NCBI GenBank assembly: GCA_027886175.1
Contig: JAJNNQ010000028.1
Coordinates: 868,001-932,000, forward strand
Length of the DNA: 64,000 nucleotides
Origin: Phylloscopus collybita
Taxonomy: Eukaryota; Chordata; Aves; Passeriformes; Phylloscopidae
Direction of reading: 5' to 3'
Shown here: positions 1 to 15,588 of the stretch, piece by piece
How the letters are laid out: each line of letters begins with the position of its first letter
How positions within the stretch are numbered: the first letter of the stretch is position 1
The notes under the pieces: model-generated
Seen by the model: only the letters and a program-made list of their open reading frames with translations
The model's database searches: none
What the model was told of the DNA's origin: nothing
Translations under genes and position numbers: made by a program

Positions 1-348
1 TGTGGATTTCTGTAGGATTTAACCTACATTTAAAAGCTTGATTGAATTTGTCCTGGAGGAACGAAGGGGAAGACAGTGGATTCTTAGCAGCTCAGTAATG
101 GGAGCTGACACACATCCTGCTGTTCCAGCCACATTAATTTGTTATCAAGGGATTACATGCTAAACTGCAATTATTTACAGTGGGGATACTTGGAGGACAA
201 ATATTTCCCAAAGTGAGGATTCATAGAAGGCTGGACCTGCTTTTCAAAATCCACCCAACAGCCTTACCCCATCTAGAGGAAGCTGACTCCAGCAGCAGCT
301 CCTTGGCATTCATCTGCTTCAGTTTTTGGGTTTTTCTTCCTTTTCCAG

Positions 349-3300
349 GTGGATATGGACCCCCTCCTCCAGGCAGAGGAGCTCCTCCCCCACCACCACC
401 ATTTACCTCATACATAGTCTCCACACCTCCCGGGGGATTCCCGCCTCCACAAGGATTTCCACAGGGCTATGGCACCCCTCCACCATTTAGTAAGTGACCC
501 CCAGGAGCTGGAGCACATCCAGCTTCAAATTCAGCTTTTCCTCATTGTTTGCTGGACTTGGATTTCCCCCTGTGTTTCACCTGTCCTTTATTATTTTTCC
601 CAGATGATATGTTCTGAGCTGTAATTAACTATGGCGTTATTTTTTCTTGGATTATTTTATTCTTGGATGCTGTAATAATTTCTGTTCTCTAGTTTAAATC
701 TTTGTTGCTAAATAAATTTAGATACATTGTGCACCTTTGTTAGGACATCTGAGAGAAAATGTAGAGCTCACTGCTGGTGACCTGGGCCAAACACAGGCAG
801 GATTTTTTGGAGGAGCTTAAGGAATTAAGGTCATAACTGGGGCTGGACATACAAATAGGATTTTAGCACCTACCTCCCTGGCCACCTTTTCAAAAGTCTG
901 TCTTAAAACCTGGTTTTTAAAGAAGAAGGTGGAAAATAGCACCCAGTTATCTCGAGATACTAAAATCTTGGGTAATACAGCTTCCTCCTCATTTCTCATG
1001 TCTGTGAGCACAGAGATTGGACCCCAGTTGTGCTTTATCCCTTTCTCTGTTCTGGCTACTGCAGCTTCTGCCTTTGTGGGGGGACATTTCTCCCACCCAT
1101 GCAAGGTGGGTTGCTGACAGTTTCGAGCCCTGGGGGTGATGAACGTGTCGAGGTGAATCTCTGTGCAGCCACTAGTCACAAACACCTGGGGGTTTAATAG
1201 CTTTAGAAATGTTTGGTTTAGATTGTATTATCTCTAAAGCCAAGCAGGACATTGGTGTGTTCACCTGTTTCTGTCCTTGCAGGTTTTGGTTATGGTGCTC
1301 CACCTCCTCCACCTGACCAGTTTGCCCCCCCTGGAGTCCCCCCTCCACCTGCCACTCCGGGGGCAGCACCACTCGCTTTTCCTCCACCACCACCACCATC
1401 TCAGGCAACTCAGGACATGAGCAAACCCCCGACTGCTCAGCCAGAATTCCCTTATAGTCAGTTTGGTGAGTAACTGCTGGCATTTATCCCCTTTCCCTTT
1501 CGTCCTGGGAACACAGTGTTGGACACAGTTTGCTGCAGGCATTTCTCAGGGATGGGAATGCTCTCACCAGCTCAAGCCATCCTTAAATCATGCAATATTC
1601 TAGCCAGAGGGAATTTTCTTTGCCCTAAAGTGTTGCTTTTGTGCTATAAAATAACCTTCAGGGATTTGTGTGCTGCCATGATGAATTCCTGGTTTCTACT
1701 CTCCCCAAACCTGTAGCTAAAACTTGCCACTCCAAGAGCTTCACAGAGCTTGTAGAGATTTTTTTTTTTTTTTTGTGTCTCCAGACCTTGGAGAACAGAC
1801 TTGAAGACTAAGAGCAGCATGGAGAGACAGGCAGTGCATCTGTAAGGATCCAAACTGGTGCCTTCTCCTCCCGTTTCCCCTCCCTTCCCCATTTCTCCCA
1901 AGGTGCAGTTCTCTGCAAAGCTTTGTTGTGCTCTGTAGATAACTTTGAGGTAGAAGGCACTGAGCTAACAAGGTTTAAACCAGACAGGCAGTGCTACAAA
2001 AAAACAAATTCTTTTTAAAATTGCTCAACAAGTGCCTGTGCTCCAGAGTAAAATTTCTGCTGCTGCTCCCTGAGGGAGCTCAGAGGGAATTCTCATTCTC
2101 ATCTTGTTCTTCTCAGCCCTGTTTTTCAGCAGTGCTCTCCAAATATTTCTGCAGAGATCTCTCCAAAGAGCTCTATACTGATGTTGTTTTTAAGGGCTTG
2201 TAATTGGTCAGTTTTCACTTCTGAAGGGAATTTTTCCTGCAGCAGCCCTGTGGATTCAGACTCTGTTCTCTGCTGGAACACGTTCTCCATGTGGTAGTGC
2301 TGCCTCAAGTTCCTGCAGAAACTGCTATGAGATGAAAACTTGACAAAATTTATTTTAATAGATAATATTTAAAGTTCCAGCAATGTAAAGCAGCCTCTGA
2401 AGGAAGATGAGCCTTTGAGATGTGTTTGTGAAGCAGCATGTTCTCGTGTTGATGAGTTTGAAATGTTTTTCCATTTGTTTCTTACAAACACAGTTGATTT
2501 CATGGATAGTTTTACCCTTGTGACTCGAAGAAGTTTTTCTTGTTCTGCCAGAACTTGGCTCTTTGCAGACTCTTTTTGGAGTGGGTTGGACCCTTCTAAA
2601 TAAAGCACAGTCAAGGAGGAGCCAGAGTTTGTGAGGTGTTGGAAGTTTAGGAAGGATCTGATGGAGAAGAATTTGATGGAAGAAGGACTCTTCCTCCGGA
2701 GCTGTAGTGACAGGACAAGGGAAATGGCTTTGATCTGGAAAAGAATAGGTTTAGACTGGATATTAGGAAAAACTTCTTCACTGTGAGGGTGGTGAGACCC
2801 TGGCACAGGTTTCCCAGAGAAGCTGTGGCTGCCCCATCCCTGGAAGTGTCCCTGATTTGCATATATTTACATAAATGTGTGAAGCTTGTGGGCTTTAAAG
2901 AGCCACAGAGTTCCTTAATGAGTGTAAGGCACTGTGAGGTTTATGCTGGGCAATGTCCTAAATCCTTCAGTGTGTGCACCCGGGACGAGTGTCAGCACTA
3001 ACACTCACCCTGCAAAATCAAATTAATTAATTACATTAATTTAAAATAATTAAAAATTCATTACCTCCGTGCAGGGCGCTCTTGAGGCCGGTCCTTGCAG
3101 TCCCCTCGGTTCTCACTAGGACGGGTTTGTCTGCTCCAGACCCTTCAGGCCACACCTCAAAGCTTTGTCTGCGCTCCCGAGGTCAGGCTGAGCAGGGAGG
3201 AGGAGCCTCAGGCAGGTCCCAGGAAGATTCCCTGGTGTTCCCTGCCGGGGCTGTTGGAGAGGGTGGGAGGCAGGGATGGGGCTCAGATGTTGAGCTGTTG

Positions 3301-4805
3301 TGTCAGGGCAGTGCAGCTCTTTCAGCTGGGTGAAACCCCCCAGTGAGCTGTGCCTGCCACTGCTCAGCCCACAGCCTGGCCAGACTTCATCCTGCTGATT
3401 GATCCGGGCTCAGGTTTGGAGCCAGACACTCAAACCACACCATTGGCACAGCCCAGGGGAGCAGAGGGGCTGGAGCAGAGCCAGGGATGGCAGCAGCGAA
3501 GGTAAAGAGTCCTGAGTGGCTGTGCAGGTCTGTGCAGTGGGTTTCCTTCATTCTAAACAACCTGAGCCCTGTGCTGAGCTGTGGTTTGCACCACTGTGTG
3601 CAGGGAGAGCCACTCCAGGGCTGTGTTTTTCCTCTCCCAGCCTCACCCCTTGGCAAACAATCCCGCTGTAGTTTTGGGCTCCTGCTTATCTGTGTCTGAA
3701 CAAATGCCAGGAGGAGCATTTGGAGCTCCCAGGGCCAGAGCTCGCTGTGTTTTAGTGCTCATTAGTGCCAGCAAGTCCTGAGGGACAGGCAGAGCTTGAA
3801 ATTGAACTGCTGAAGACGTGCTAAGAGACTTTGTTTGGGATTAAGAGAGTTAAACCTGCTCTAAGCCTGCACAGAGAGAGGCAGCACTGCAGAAATGCTC
3901 TTGGTAATTAGGAGCCTTAATAGCATCTTTCAGAGCAGGGGCTGGCACTGATGCCAGGATTAAGAGTCATATTTAATTATGAGAATTTGAATTAAATTTC
4001 TCAATTCCTCAGTCATCTTAATTTACATCTAGTTGTAAATTTTGTGTTGGTAGCAGGAATTCCAGCCAGTCTTTTCCTCTTGGAAAGAAAACCCCTGTTT
4101 TTCTCCCTGTCCCTAAATTCTGCTCACTCCATAGTGGTCTGTGGTGCAGGTCCCAATATTTGTGTGTGTTTTAAAAGGCAGTTTTAGGATTGTCTGTTCA
4201 GTGCAGGAAGATCTTTGAGTGTGCAAAGCCAGAATCTGATAACTGCAGCCTCAATCTAAGGGGTTTCAGGGAAAACTTCCTGGCTCCATCTCTCACCTGT
4301 GCTGGATCTGACAGCTCTTAGCCAATAAAAAACTCAACCCAAAATCAAACTGCTCCCAAGCACCACCCCAGAGCTGTGAGCAGATGGTTGAACTGCCAGC
4401 CTGGCTGGGATTACCCCAAAGACAGCTCCCCCTTCCTGCACACCTGTTCCCTTCTGCTTTTTTGCCCATTTCCTCTGTGAGGAAGGAAAATCCCTGCAGG
4501 ACCCCAGAGCTGCTGCTCCTCCCTGGCGTCGCTCTGGGGGTGTGTTCCTGGGAGGGAGCGATGTCAGCTGTGTGATTCCTGCCCTTGGCTGCTCCTGGAA
4601 GAGCTCATCCTGTGCCTTTCCCTTCTCCCCAGGGTATGGACAAGACTTGAGTGGGTTTGGACAAGGTTTCTCTGATCCCAGCCAGCAGCCCCCTCCCTAC
4701 GGAGGCCCCTCGGTGCAGCCATCCAGCGGCCCCCCGGCCGGAGGCAGCGGCTTTGGCCGGGGACAGAACCACAACGTGCAAGGATTCCATCCCTACCGGC
4801 GCTAG
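349..4805 (+). CDS. DAZAP1: DAZAP1, last three coding exons (5' part lies outside the window)
   Basis: DAZ-associated protein 1 is an hnRNP-like RNA-binding protein acting in splicing, translation and spermatogenesis. Only its proline/glycine-rich C-terminal tail is here; the two RRMs lie upstream of the window. Exons are 349-489, 1283-1465 and 4633-4805, each with AG acceptor and GT donor, joined in frame (split codons A|GT and G|GG). The tail runs GGYGPPPPGRG..., then SFGYGAPPPPPDQ..., then GYGQDLSGFGQGFSDPSQQ, and ends GQNHNVQGFHPYRR, which I recognise as the conserved DAZAP1 C-terminus. The stop is TAG at 4803-4805. Bases 1-348 are intron. RPS15 follows on the same strand, as in mammals. 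The protein assignment is nearly certain; alternative use of the proline-rich exons cannot be judged from DNA. Confidence 0.95.
2702..2862 (+). mobile_element. CR1 LINE fragment (3' part) in the last DAZAP1 intron
   Basis: The stretch reads like the conserved 3' region of avian CR1 in sense orientation: GTGACAGGACAAGGGAAATGG, then a TTAGGAAAAACTTCTTCACTG-like block, GTGAGGGTGGTGAGACCCTG, and a CCCATCCCTGGAAGTGTCC end. It is 5'-truncated, as CR1 copies usually are. The rest of this intron (1466-4632) shows nothing else I can name. Confidence 0.8.
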
Positions 4806-5625
4806 CCTGGGCTGGCAATCAGGGAGTGCTGTCCACAGGGATCTCTGGGCCCAGCTGAACCCCGGGATTCCCAGACTTCTGAACTTGTGACAATCACATT
4901 ACTTGATGGAAGAAAAAAAAAACCTAACAACAATTTTTTTCGTGGGGGGGGGTGGGGGTGGGGGCAGAAGGCTTCTGAAGGCAGAGCTGTGGGTGTTTGG
5001 ACTGCAGTTTTTAAAGATTTTCCTTTCTCTAACCCATCAGCACAAATAAAGAAAATGTCACTGGTTCAAATTACAGGGTTTTAAAAATGTCTTCAGCTTT
5101 AATTCAAAACTTCAGGTTTCTTTTTTTTGAAATTATTTTTCCTGAGCCTTTGTTTTACCGTATATTGTAAACTTTTATGTTTAAAAGAAAAAAAAAAATA
5201 TATACATTTACAGATTGTGAAATTTTTAAGAGAAATTTTCTACTATGTATGCTGGCTTATTTTTTAATTTAAAACAGGGTTTCCGTGAGCGCTGTCGGAG
5301 GCTGGGGGGAGAGCTGCAGCCCCTCCCTCCTGCCCTCCCTCCCCACGGCAGCGCTGGGGCGGATGGTTCCGAAACTCTGGGAGTTGACAGAAACCTGCTG
5401 AGTGTATTTTGCTGTTTGTTCTGGGGTGGGGGGCAGAGCTGGGCCAGGGCAGGAGCTGCGGACGCACAGAGGCACTCGGGGGGAGCTCCACGCTTCCCTG
5501 GCCACGCCGCGGGGCTCCGGAGGCCTCGGCCAGATGTGGATTTGCCCTCAGGCAAAAAGGTTTTGGTGCGTTTGGCACTGAGCAGTGCTGAGCCCTGGTT
5601 TGAATAAAGACAAGAACCTTTGGAT
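4806..5625 (+). terminator. DAZAP1: DAZAP1 3'UTR with two polyadenylation signals
   Basis: Downstream of the DAZAP1 stop the sequence becomes A/T-rich, with poly-A and poly-T runs and a G-run near 4945. AATAAA occurs at 5045-5050 and again at 5603-5608, giving a short and a long 3'UTR. No coding potential is seen. Confidence 0.75.
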
Positions 5626-5819
5626 TAGAAATACCAGCCTGTCTCCATTTTTCTGGGTTTTTTGTTTTTGGTTTTTTTTTTTTTTTTGCTTTTGTGAGTG
5701 TGGGGTTTTCTGGAGAAGTCCCTTGGCAGCCCTGAGAGTCCTCAGGGTTTGCTGGGTCTGTGTGGTGTCACCAGCTGTACCCTGTGCCAGCCCTGCTGGG
5801 TGGCACTGCCAGGAAGCCA

Positions 5820-6190
5820 CTCCTGGATGGGATCTGACCTGGGGAAGGATCTTCCAACCTGGATCAAATCCAGCCCGTTGGAAGAGCTTTGATCCAACCT
5901 GATGTGGTGAAGGGCTCTGACCTGGGTTGGGTCCAACCAGGTAAAGTTCCAGGATCCTCCAACCTGGATTGGATCTCTCCTGGCAAAGGGCTCCCACCTG
6001 ATTTAGATCCATCCCAGGGAATGGCTTTGATCCAACCTCCTATGGTGAAGGGCATTGCTCTGGCCTGGGTCTGATTTGGTGTGAAGGGCTCTGATCTGGA
6101 TCAGATCTGAGCTGCTGAAGGGTTTCCAACCTGAATTGGATCCTTCCTGGTGAAGGGTTCCCATCTGGATCAGATCTGACCTGAGGAAGG
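5820..6190. repeat. Diverged tandem repeat between DAZAP1 and RPS15
   Basis: Imperfect copies of a unit of about 35-45 bp alternate phrases such as GATCTGACCTG, GTGAAGGG, CTCTGATCTGGATC and CCAACCTGGAT. Copies are strongly diverged. The rest of 5626-7270 holds no gene I can support. Confidence 0.6.
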
Positions 6191-7274
6191 GTCACAATGA
6201 TGGTGGCAGTGACACAAATGCTGCTCTTTGCCCTTCACCTCAGTTTATTTGATATGTAATTTATGGATTTATCAGCATCTTCAGTGGATATCAGTATCTG
6301 TAACTTTGCCTTGCATTTTCTGGAATATCAGCCCAGAGTTTGGCTCTGAAATGTGGGGCTAAACTATGGGAAAGGATCTCCCTGAGGTGGAAGTGTCCCT
6401 CGGCTCAAGGGCAGCCCCAAATCCTGCCCATGGGGGCTGTGTCTGTGCTCATTAGCCCTGTCTGGTGTAATTAATCACTGTTAATGAGGCGGGATTGGGG
6501 ATGTGTCTGTGCTGTGGAGGTCGCTGGGTTGCTCCTGGCAGGACTTGCATCAGTTCAGAGGAGATTTTGTATTTTGTGTGGGTCTGGTTCTGCTCGTTGT
6601 GAATCCTCCAGGTTTGAATCCTCATTGCTCTGCTCCTCACGCTGCTGCATCCCTGAGCTCAAACTGCCTGCGGGAACAGGAGCTGCCCCAGCGATGTTTG
6701 TGCAGGCGTCACTTCTGAGAGCAGCTCGACTCCCTCAGGAGTGTGAAACACCCTGGAAAGGGCACAGCACCACCCTGGAGCCTCGGGGACACCCAGAACG
6801 GAGGACACCCAACATCTTTACCCTCTTCTGGGATAAAATCATTTGGATTTGGATCCCGTTCTGCGCAGAACCAGCTCTTCCAGGCCCGTGTGGGCCGTTA
6901 GATCTGGAACCTCCTGCCGGGAGCCAAACCGGATCAACCTGTGCCGAACCTGCCGGTTCTGCTCTGCCACGCCCGGCCTGTCCTCACCTCAACCCGCAGC
7001 CCGAGCCACAGAGCTGCTGGCTCCGCGGGAGGATGAAGCTCCACGGCTGAAAGACGAAGGAGGCTTTTAGAAAAGATGCGGGATGCTCAGAGCTGGCCCC
7101 GAGCGGCTGCCAGGTCCAGGCTGTCCCTGTGACCTGTCCCTGCCGGGTTCCACCTTGAGCCTGCGGGAAGGAGAGGTTTCGTTGGCACCTGAGATTTCCC
7201 TGGATCACGAGGGGGGAAGAGGAGGCTCCGTCCCTCACAGGTGTCCCCGCGGTGTCCCCGCAGTGTCCCCGCGC

Positions 7275-7414
7275 CGCGGGTGCGGCCCCTTTAAGGGCAG
7301 TGAGGGCGGAAGCGCCGCGCGGGCGCGGCTTCTCCGCCCGTTCCGCCCACGCCGCTCTCGCGAGATTCGCCGCTTCCGGCGCGGGCCCGGCCTTTCCGAG
7401 CAGCCCCGGCCAAG
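7275..7414 (+). promoter_or_regulatory. RPS15: RPS15 core promoter and 5'TOP leader
   Basis: A CpG-rich stretch precedes the start codon. Within it CCTTTCCG at 7391-7398 is a pyrimidine tract of the type that starts 5'TOP mRNAs of ribosomal proteins. This gives a leader of about 24 nt ending in CCAAGATGG. The exact start site is inferred from family behaviour. Confidence 0.6.
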
Positions 7415-10101
<2,687 letters not shown>

Positions 10102-10128
10102 GGCCGGGAGGGAGCCTGGTCCAGTGTA

Positions 10129-10134
10129 AATAAA
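10129..10134 (+). terminator. RPS15: RPS15 polyadenylation signal
   Basis: AATAAA lies 27 bp after the stop codon, giving a very short 3'UTR as expected for a ribosomal protein mRNA. Confidence 0.9.
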
Positions 10135-11039
10135 GAAATTCCACCTGGATTTGTCTCCTGCCTCTCCATTCTCGGGGTTGGGGGGTGGGGTGTGCTGAAC
10201 TCGGCACTCCACCGTGGTGGGGTGTTTTCCAGAGAATTCCCAGGATTTTTGGCGCTGCTTTCTGTCGGCACCTGCGGCAAACAGATCATCATCGAGGAAT
10301 GAAATTCTTCGCTGGGAAGTGGGGAATGGCACTTTGATACTTAGAGCACTCCCGTGTATTTAACTTTATTAATATAAACACTAGGAATGTGGAGTTGGGG
10401 GGAGGGCAGGGGGCATTCCTGGGCTCAGAACCAGCCTGAGTCCCAGGAGAAGCTGCCAAGACCCATCCCGGGATGTGAAAACCCCAAACCATTATTTTGT
10501 CATCCTTAATTTGGGAACCCAAAGGATTTTGGTGACAGGGATCACAGAGTGGCATTGATTGAGGGTGAACTGGGGGTTTGCAGCTCAGGCTGGGAGGGGA
10601 GGGATGTGTTTTGGGGGATGCTCTCGGGGATGAGGGTGGTGAGGGGAAGGAAGATGAGTTGATCCCGAGTGGGTGATCGGGTTTGTCCCTGAACTGAGAC
10701 AAATGAACCCAATGCTGTCACCACCACCAAGTCCACAGCAAAGCCATCACTAGAGAGGGACCATTTGTCCCCTGGGTGGTCCTGGCTTGTCCCTGCTGCT
10801 CGCCGGGGTCCCTTGGGGATTCCTCAGGGGTCCCTCGGGGCCCAGCTCCAGCTCTTTAAGTCTCACACCCTCCACACCCCATTCCCGTGGCCGGTGGTGC
10901 CGGGGCCGTTTGTCCTTTTAAGGAAAGTCCCCTGGCTCCGGGTCCCTTTTTGTTCAGGCAGTGTGACCTTGAGAGTCCTCCCATCCTCACTGGTGGCAGT
11001 GGGGAGAAGAGGGCTGGGGTCATTGTCCATCTGGGATCA

Positions 11040-11100
11040 ATGTCCAGCCAGGGTCACTGTCCAGCCAGGGTCATTGTCCAGCCAGGGTCACTGTCCTGCT
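11040..11100. repeat. Short tandem repeat, about 18-20 bp unit
   Basis: Repeated GCCAGGGTCA(C/T)TGTCCA phrases occur about four times. It lies in the RPS15-APC2 interval. The stretch 10140-11140 otherwise shows no gene. Confidence 0.7.
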
Positions 11101-11199
11101 GGGGCCGTGTGGGGACCTCGTGGGTGACAGTGGCCTGAGCACGTGGCAGAAGCCACGGTCGTGGGAGGGATCAGCTTCAGAGGGGGCATCGTGAGGGTC

Positions 11200-12320
11200 C
11201 CGCTCATCCCGGGGGGACACCGGGGCTCAGCCAGTGCTGCCGCACCTTGGGTGGGTCCCCAAGGACGTGGGGACGGCACCGGGCGGCTCGCGGGGACAGA
11301 TTCGGTCTGGAAGGGCCGGTTCGGTCTGCAGGGACCGGTCCGGTCGGGAGCGGCAGGTGCATCCCGGGACACGGCGATGGGGCAGATCCCGGCGTTTTTG
11401 CGGAGGCTGGAAAAGACGCGGATGGAGGGAAGCGGAGCCCTCCGCGGGGGTCCCGTCTCTCCGCGCCCTGCTCAGTCCCGGGGAGAGCGGCGGGGGGGGG
11501 GCCGCGGGGAGCCCCCGGTGCCGCCCTCTAACGGCGGCGGCGCCGCTGGAAAATCCCGACCGAGAGCGGGGGGGCGGGGGCGGGATGCGGCTGCTCGGGG
11601 CCGCGCCGGAGCCTCGCCCAGCTCCGCACCGCTCCGCACCGCCCCGCACCGCTCCGCACCGCCGGGGATGAGGTACGGCCGCACCTGCCCCCCGCACCCC
11701 CCGAGCCCCCCGGGGGTCCCGGCGGCTCCGGCCGCTGCAGCCGCCGGGGATGGGGGGAACCGGGGGAGGCTGCGCGGCGGGGCCGGGGGGAATCGGGGTG
11801 CGGTGTCGGCTTGCGGGGGGTTGGATGCGCCGGGGGGGGGCCCCGATCTGCGCCCCCTCCCCGTGGCGGGGATGCCCCCGGCCCCGGTTGTGCTGCATCC
11901 TGCGGCGGGCGCGGCTCCGTCCCGCGGGATCGGGGGGATCAGGGCGATATCGGGGGACAGGAGGGTTCAGGGCGGATCAGGGGGTTCAGGGCGAATCGGG
12001 AGGGTCGGGCAGCGTTTATCCCCCGCATCCCGCAGGGACAAAGGCCGGACAATGCCGGGGCTCGGCGGGGAGTCCGCGGGAGGGGGGGAAGAGAGAAAAC
12101 AGCATCCCCCGTCCCCATTCTCACCTTCATCCCCTTCCCATCCCCATTCCCATCCCATCGCCATCCTGCGGGCGAGGCGCGGGGGTCGTCCCTGGGGTGA
12201 CAGCAGCTCCCCCCGCCCCGATTCGATCTCGGCTTCCCGCAGATCCCCCCTCCCGATTCTCCCCCAGCGCGGCTGGGCCGGGGATTGCGGCTGAGCCGCG
12301 GACTTGGAGCCCCAAAACCT
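11200..12320. promoter_or_regulatory. CpG island in the RPS15-APC2 interval, probable APC2 promoter
   Basis: This is a long, very C+G-rich stretch with frequent CG dinucleotides and no exon I can support; several long open frames here are by-products of composition. It is the strongest promoter-like block upstream of the first APC2 coding exon. A second CpG-rich block at about 14930-15360 is an alternative. Which one carries the APC2 first exon is inference. Confidence 0.45.
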
Positions 12321-12614
12321 CACCCAAACCCGCAGCCCAAATCCACCTCCCAAACCGGTCCCTCAAAAACCTCGACCTCCAAACCAGCAGCTCAGCCCCA
12401 CCCCGGGGGCACCCCAAGGGTCCCAGCGCCGTGTCCCCGGGCAGGGGTGTCCCCGGTCACCCCGGATGGGGGTGGGGAGGTGGCTGCTGGCCCCAGCACG
12501 TTCCACTCCCACGGGCGCCCTCGGGGTGGGTAAGGGCAGCCCTGCATTGTGGGGGGGCTGTGCTGGGGGGGTTGAAGACCCCAATTCTCGCCCCACATCC
12601 ACCCCCAGGCCACG

Positions 12615-12617
<3 letters not shown>

Positions 12618-12649
<32 letters not shown>
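12618..12649. repeat. (TG)n microsatellite
   Basis: An uninterrupted TG dinucleotide run of about 32 bp. Confidence 0.95.
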
Positions 12650-12652
<3 letters not shown>

Positions 12653-13959
12653 GTGCTGTGTGTGGAGAGGGCGATGGATGCCAAATCCCCGCGTGTGCCC
12701 CCACATGTGTGCAGGGTCGCGAAGGGCGGGGGGAGCTGTGCTCCCCGGGGGGGGTTTGCTGTGGTCGGGGGTCCCCGGGGCCGGGTCGATCAGCCCGGGC
12801 TGGTGACAACACGCTGTTTGTTTAACGTCCCCCGGGGCGCCGGGAGCCGCAGCCGGCCCGGGGGCTCAGCTGCGGCTTTGGCGATGTGGCTGCGCTCGGC
12901 CGATGGCTGCGCCCCCTGTCCCCAGCCTCGTCCCCAGAGCCGCTGCCAGGCTGGAGTGAGGGGTGCAGGGAGCTTGGGGCATCCCCAGGGCTCCCCAGGC
13001 CCTGCCTTGCTCTGCCCGGGCCAAGGTGGCATCACACAGTGAGCAGTGGCTGGTGGGTGAGACACTGCAGTGGTGAACAAGGCACCCCAGCACGGTGGGG
13101 TGGGCAGTGGGTACCTGGGCAGTGCTGTGGGCAGTGAGTGCTGTGGGCAGTGGGCAGTGGGCAGTGGGCACTTTGGGCAGTGAGCACCCTGGGCAGTGTG
13201 GAGGACAGCAGGGTGTGCTGGGCAGTGCAGCTGCTGCTTCATCTGCTGCAGCACCTGCCCTGCCAAGAAATTGCTGGATGGATCCAGGCCCCACCAGTGG
13301 CCTCGGCCTGTCCTGGGGTGCTCTCAGCAGAGAGAGGCAGATTTTGGGGGTCGGAGGAGACACACCCAGGACCCCAAGCCATCACATCCCCCCAGAGTCA
13401 GCCCATAGCCCCACCTGGGATCCAGCCCATGGGGGGACACCGGGTCCTGTGGGACAGCGACCATCACGGTGCTGGAATGTAGCTGCAGCCCTGGCCCCCC
13501 TTTCCCGCAGCCCTGGCCCCCCTTTCCCGTTGTGTCTCGCCTCTCCGTGGATGCAGGTGTGGCCCCAGCCCCTCCCCCCCGGCTGCAGATCTCGGCGCCG
13601 CTGCAGCCGCTGCACTCGGCCGGCCCTGCCAGGAACTGCGGGGGGCAGAGCTCAGCCCCCCCTCCATCGATCTCCCAAATATCCCAGCCCTGACCCCCCT
13701 GAGAGGGCAGCCAGAGCACCCCGGGTTCTTACAGGGTGGGGGTCTCCCAGGGGAGGGGGCCCTGACTGGCCCAGCTGGGTGGGTACCCATAGGTTTGGGG
13801 TGCTGGGGAGGGGGGAAGGTGTTCCCCTGGAGGAGTGGAAGCCTCTGGCTCCCATTATCCCCTCCAGAGCTGAACACCCCCATCCTCCACGTCTGAGTCC
13901 TCAGGAAGGGCCGGGAACCGCCTGTGCTCCCCCATCACATCTCCATAGCAACAGCAGGC

Positions 13960-14350
13960 CGAGCTCAGCCCGCATCCCGCATCCATTATCCCGCATCCAT
14001 CACCTCCCGCGTGTGGAGTCCTGCATTCCATGTCCCCCAGCCCTCATCCCGCGTTCTGCATCCCTCACCCTGCATCCCGCATTCCGTATCCTGCACCGCT
14101 CATCCCACACCTCTGGCCCTGCATCCATCATCCCACATCCCTCACCCTGCATTCCATGTTCCTGCATCCCTCACCCTGCACTCCGTGATCCCCCATCCAT
14201 CCCTCACCCTGCACTCCGTGTTCCTGCATCCCTCACCCTGCATTCCCTGTTCCCCCATCCCTCACCCTGCACTCTGTGTTCCCCCATCCCTCACCCTGCA
14301 CTCCCTGCTCCCCCATCCATCATCTCACATCCCTCACCAGCAATACTCCT
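13960..14350. repeat. Minisatellite upstream of APC2, about 28-30 bp unit
   Basis: Copies of CATCCCTCACCCTGCA(T/C)TCC followed by a variable (G)TGTTCCCC or CCCGCAT tail repeat more than ten times, most regularly from about 14100 to 14330. A shorter GGGCAGTG array occurs at about 13100-13200. No coding exon is supported between 12320 and 15570. Confidence 0.8.
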
Positions 14351-15588
14351 CCCTCCCTCATTGTCCATCCCGCATCCCCAATCCCGCATCCCCCCCATCC
14401 CCACACCTCCACCCTTCCTCTGCTCCCCACCCTCTCCCTTCCCATCCTCCCAGGGTTATTTCTTTCCTGAGGGAATTTTCGGCAGCTGGGGGGGAGGATT
14501 GGCACTGTGGGGGTCTTTGTCTCCCTTGGGAATCACGGGCAGAGCTGGGCGGTGGGAGGGGGGACCCCACAGCAGGACCCCCCCCCACAGGGGGGCAGGA
14601 TGTGGGACCCCCACCACTGTGGGGTGCAGGGGTGAAGGAGCCGTTTGGGGGGGCCCGGGATGGCTCCTGGGGGTGTGAAGGACATCGGTGGGTCCCACCA
14701 CAGCCTGGTGGGGCCTCTGTGCTGGCAGGGGGTGCTGGGACACCCAAAAGGACTCGTGGAAGCAGAAGGGCCCCAGGGAGCGGCCATGGGGCAGATTTGG
14801 GGGTGTCAAAGCCGGGGGGGGGCTCGATCGCTGCTGCCCCCATCCGTTGTAGTGGGGGGATGTGGGGTGGGGGCAGCAGAGGGGAGGAGGGGAGTCCCAA
14901 CCCCCCCATTATACCCCCCCGTTGCCGGCTCCCCCCGCTCACACGTGGTGCTGACGAAGGCGCCGCGGGGCCATCGAGCTCCCGCTGCCGGCCCGACCCT
15001 CTGGGGGGGTGACGGGGGGTCCCCGGCCTCCCCTCCCCGCGTGTGACAGCCTCGTGTGTGTCCCCCCCCGAGCCCCGGGCAGGTGCGAGGGGCGGCGGCG
15101 GGCACTGCGGCAAGAGGAGGTTGGGGTGGCTGGGGGTGGCTGGGGGGGCACGGGGGGGTGGCTGAGAGGGTTTGGGGGGAAAAGAGCCGGGCGGGGGGGG
15201 CGTGGAGGGGCCGGAGCTGCCCCCGGTGCCGGAGGGAGCGGAGCGGGAGAAGGTTGGGAGCGGGAGAAGACAAAAGCGAGACAAAGGGAGCGGAGAGCGG
15301 AGCTCTGCGGAGGGTGGGAGCCAGGCGGGGGCTGGCGGGGCTGGGGGGGCCCTGCCTGCGGGAGGCGGCGCTGGACCCCCACCCTGAGCTGGGGACGCCC
15401 CTCTGGGGGGGGTTTGGGGGCTCCCAGCTCTTCCAAGGCTCGGGGGGCGGGGTGTGGGTGGTGGGTGCCCAGCGCTGTGCTGCAGTCCCAGGTGTGTGGT
15501 GGGTGCTGGGGGGGCTGTGAGGGTGCTGGGGAGCCCCCCAGGTGCTGCCCACCCCCGAACCCCCCCGCAGGCGCTGGAGGAGGTGAAG

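Noticed and set aside
11143..13042. Overlapping long plus-strand frames of 383 and 430 codons
   Set aside because: Both are CpG-island by-products rich in Arg, Gly and Pro, with no recognisable protein and no splice context.
13095..14678. 527-codon plus-strand frame
   Set aside because: It is mostly a translation of the CATCCCTCACCCTGCA minisatellite, giving IPHPSPCIP-type repeats.
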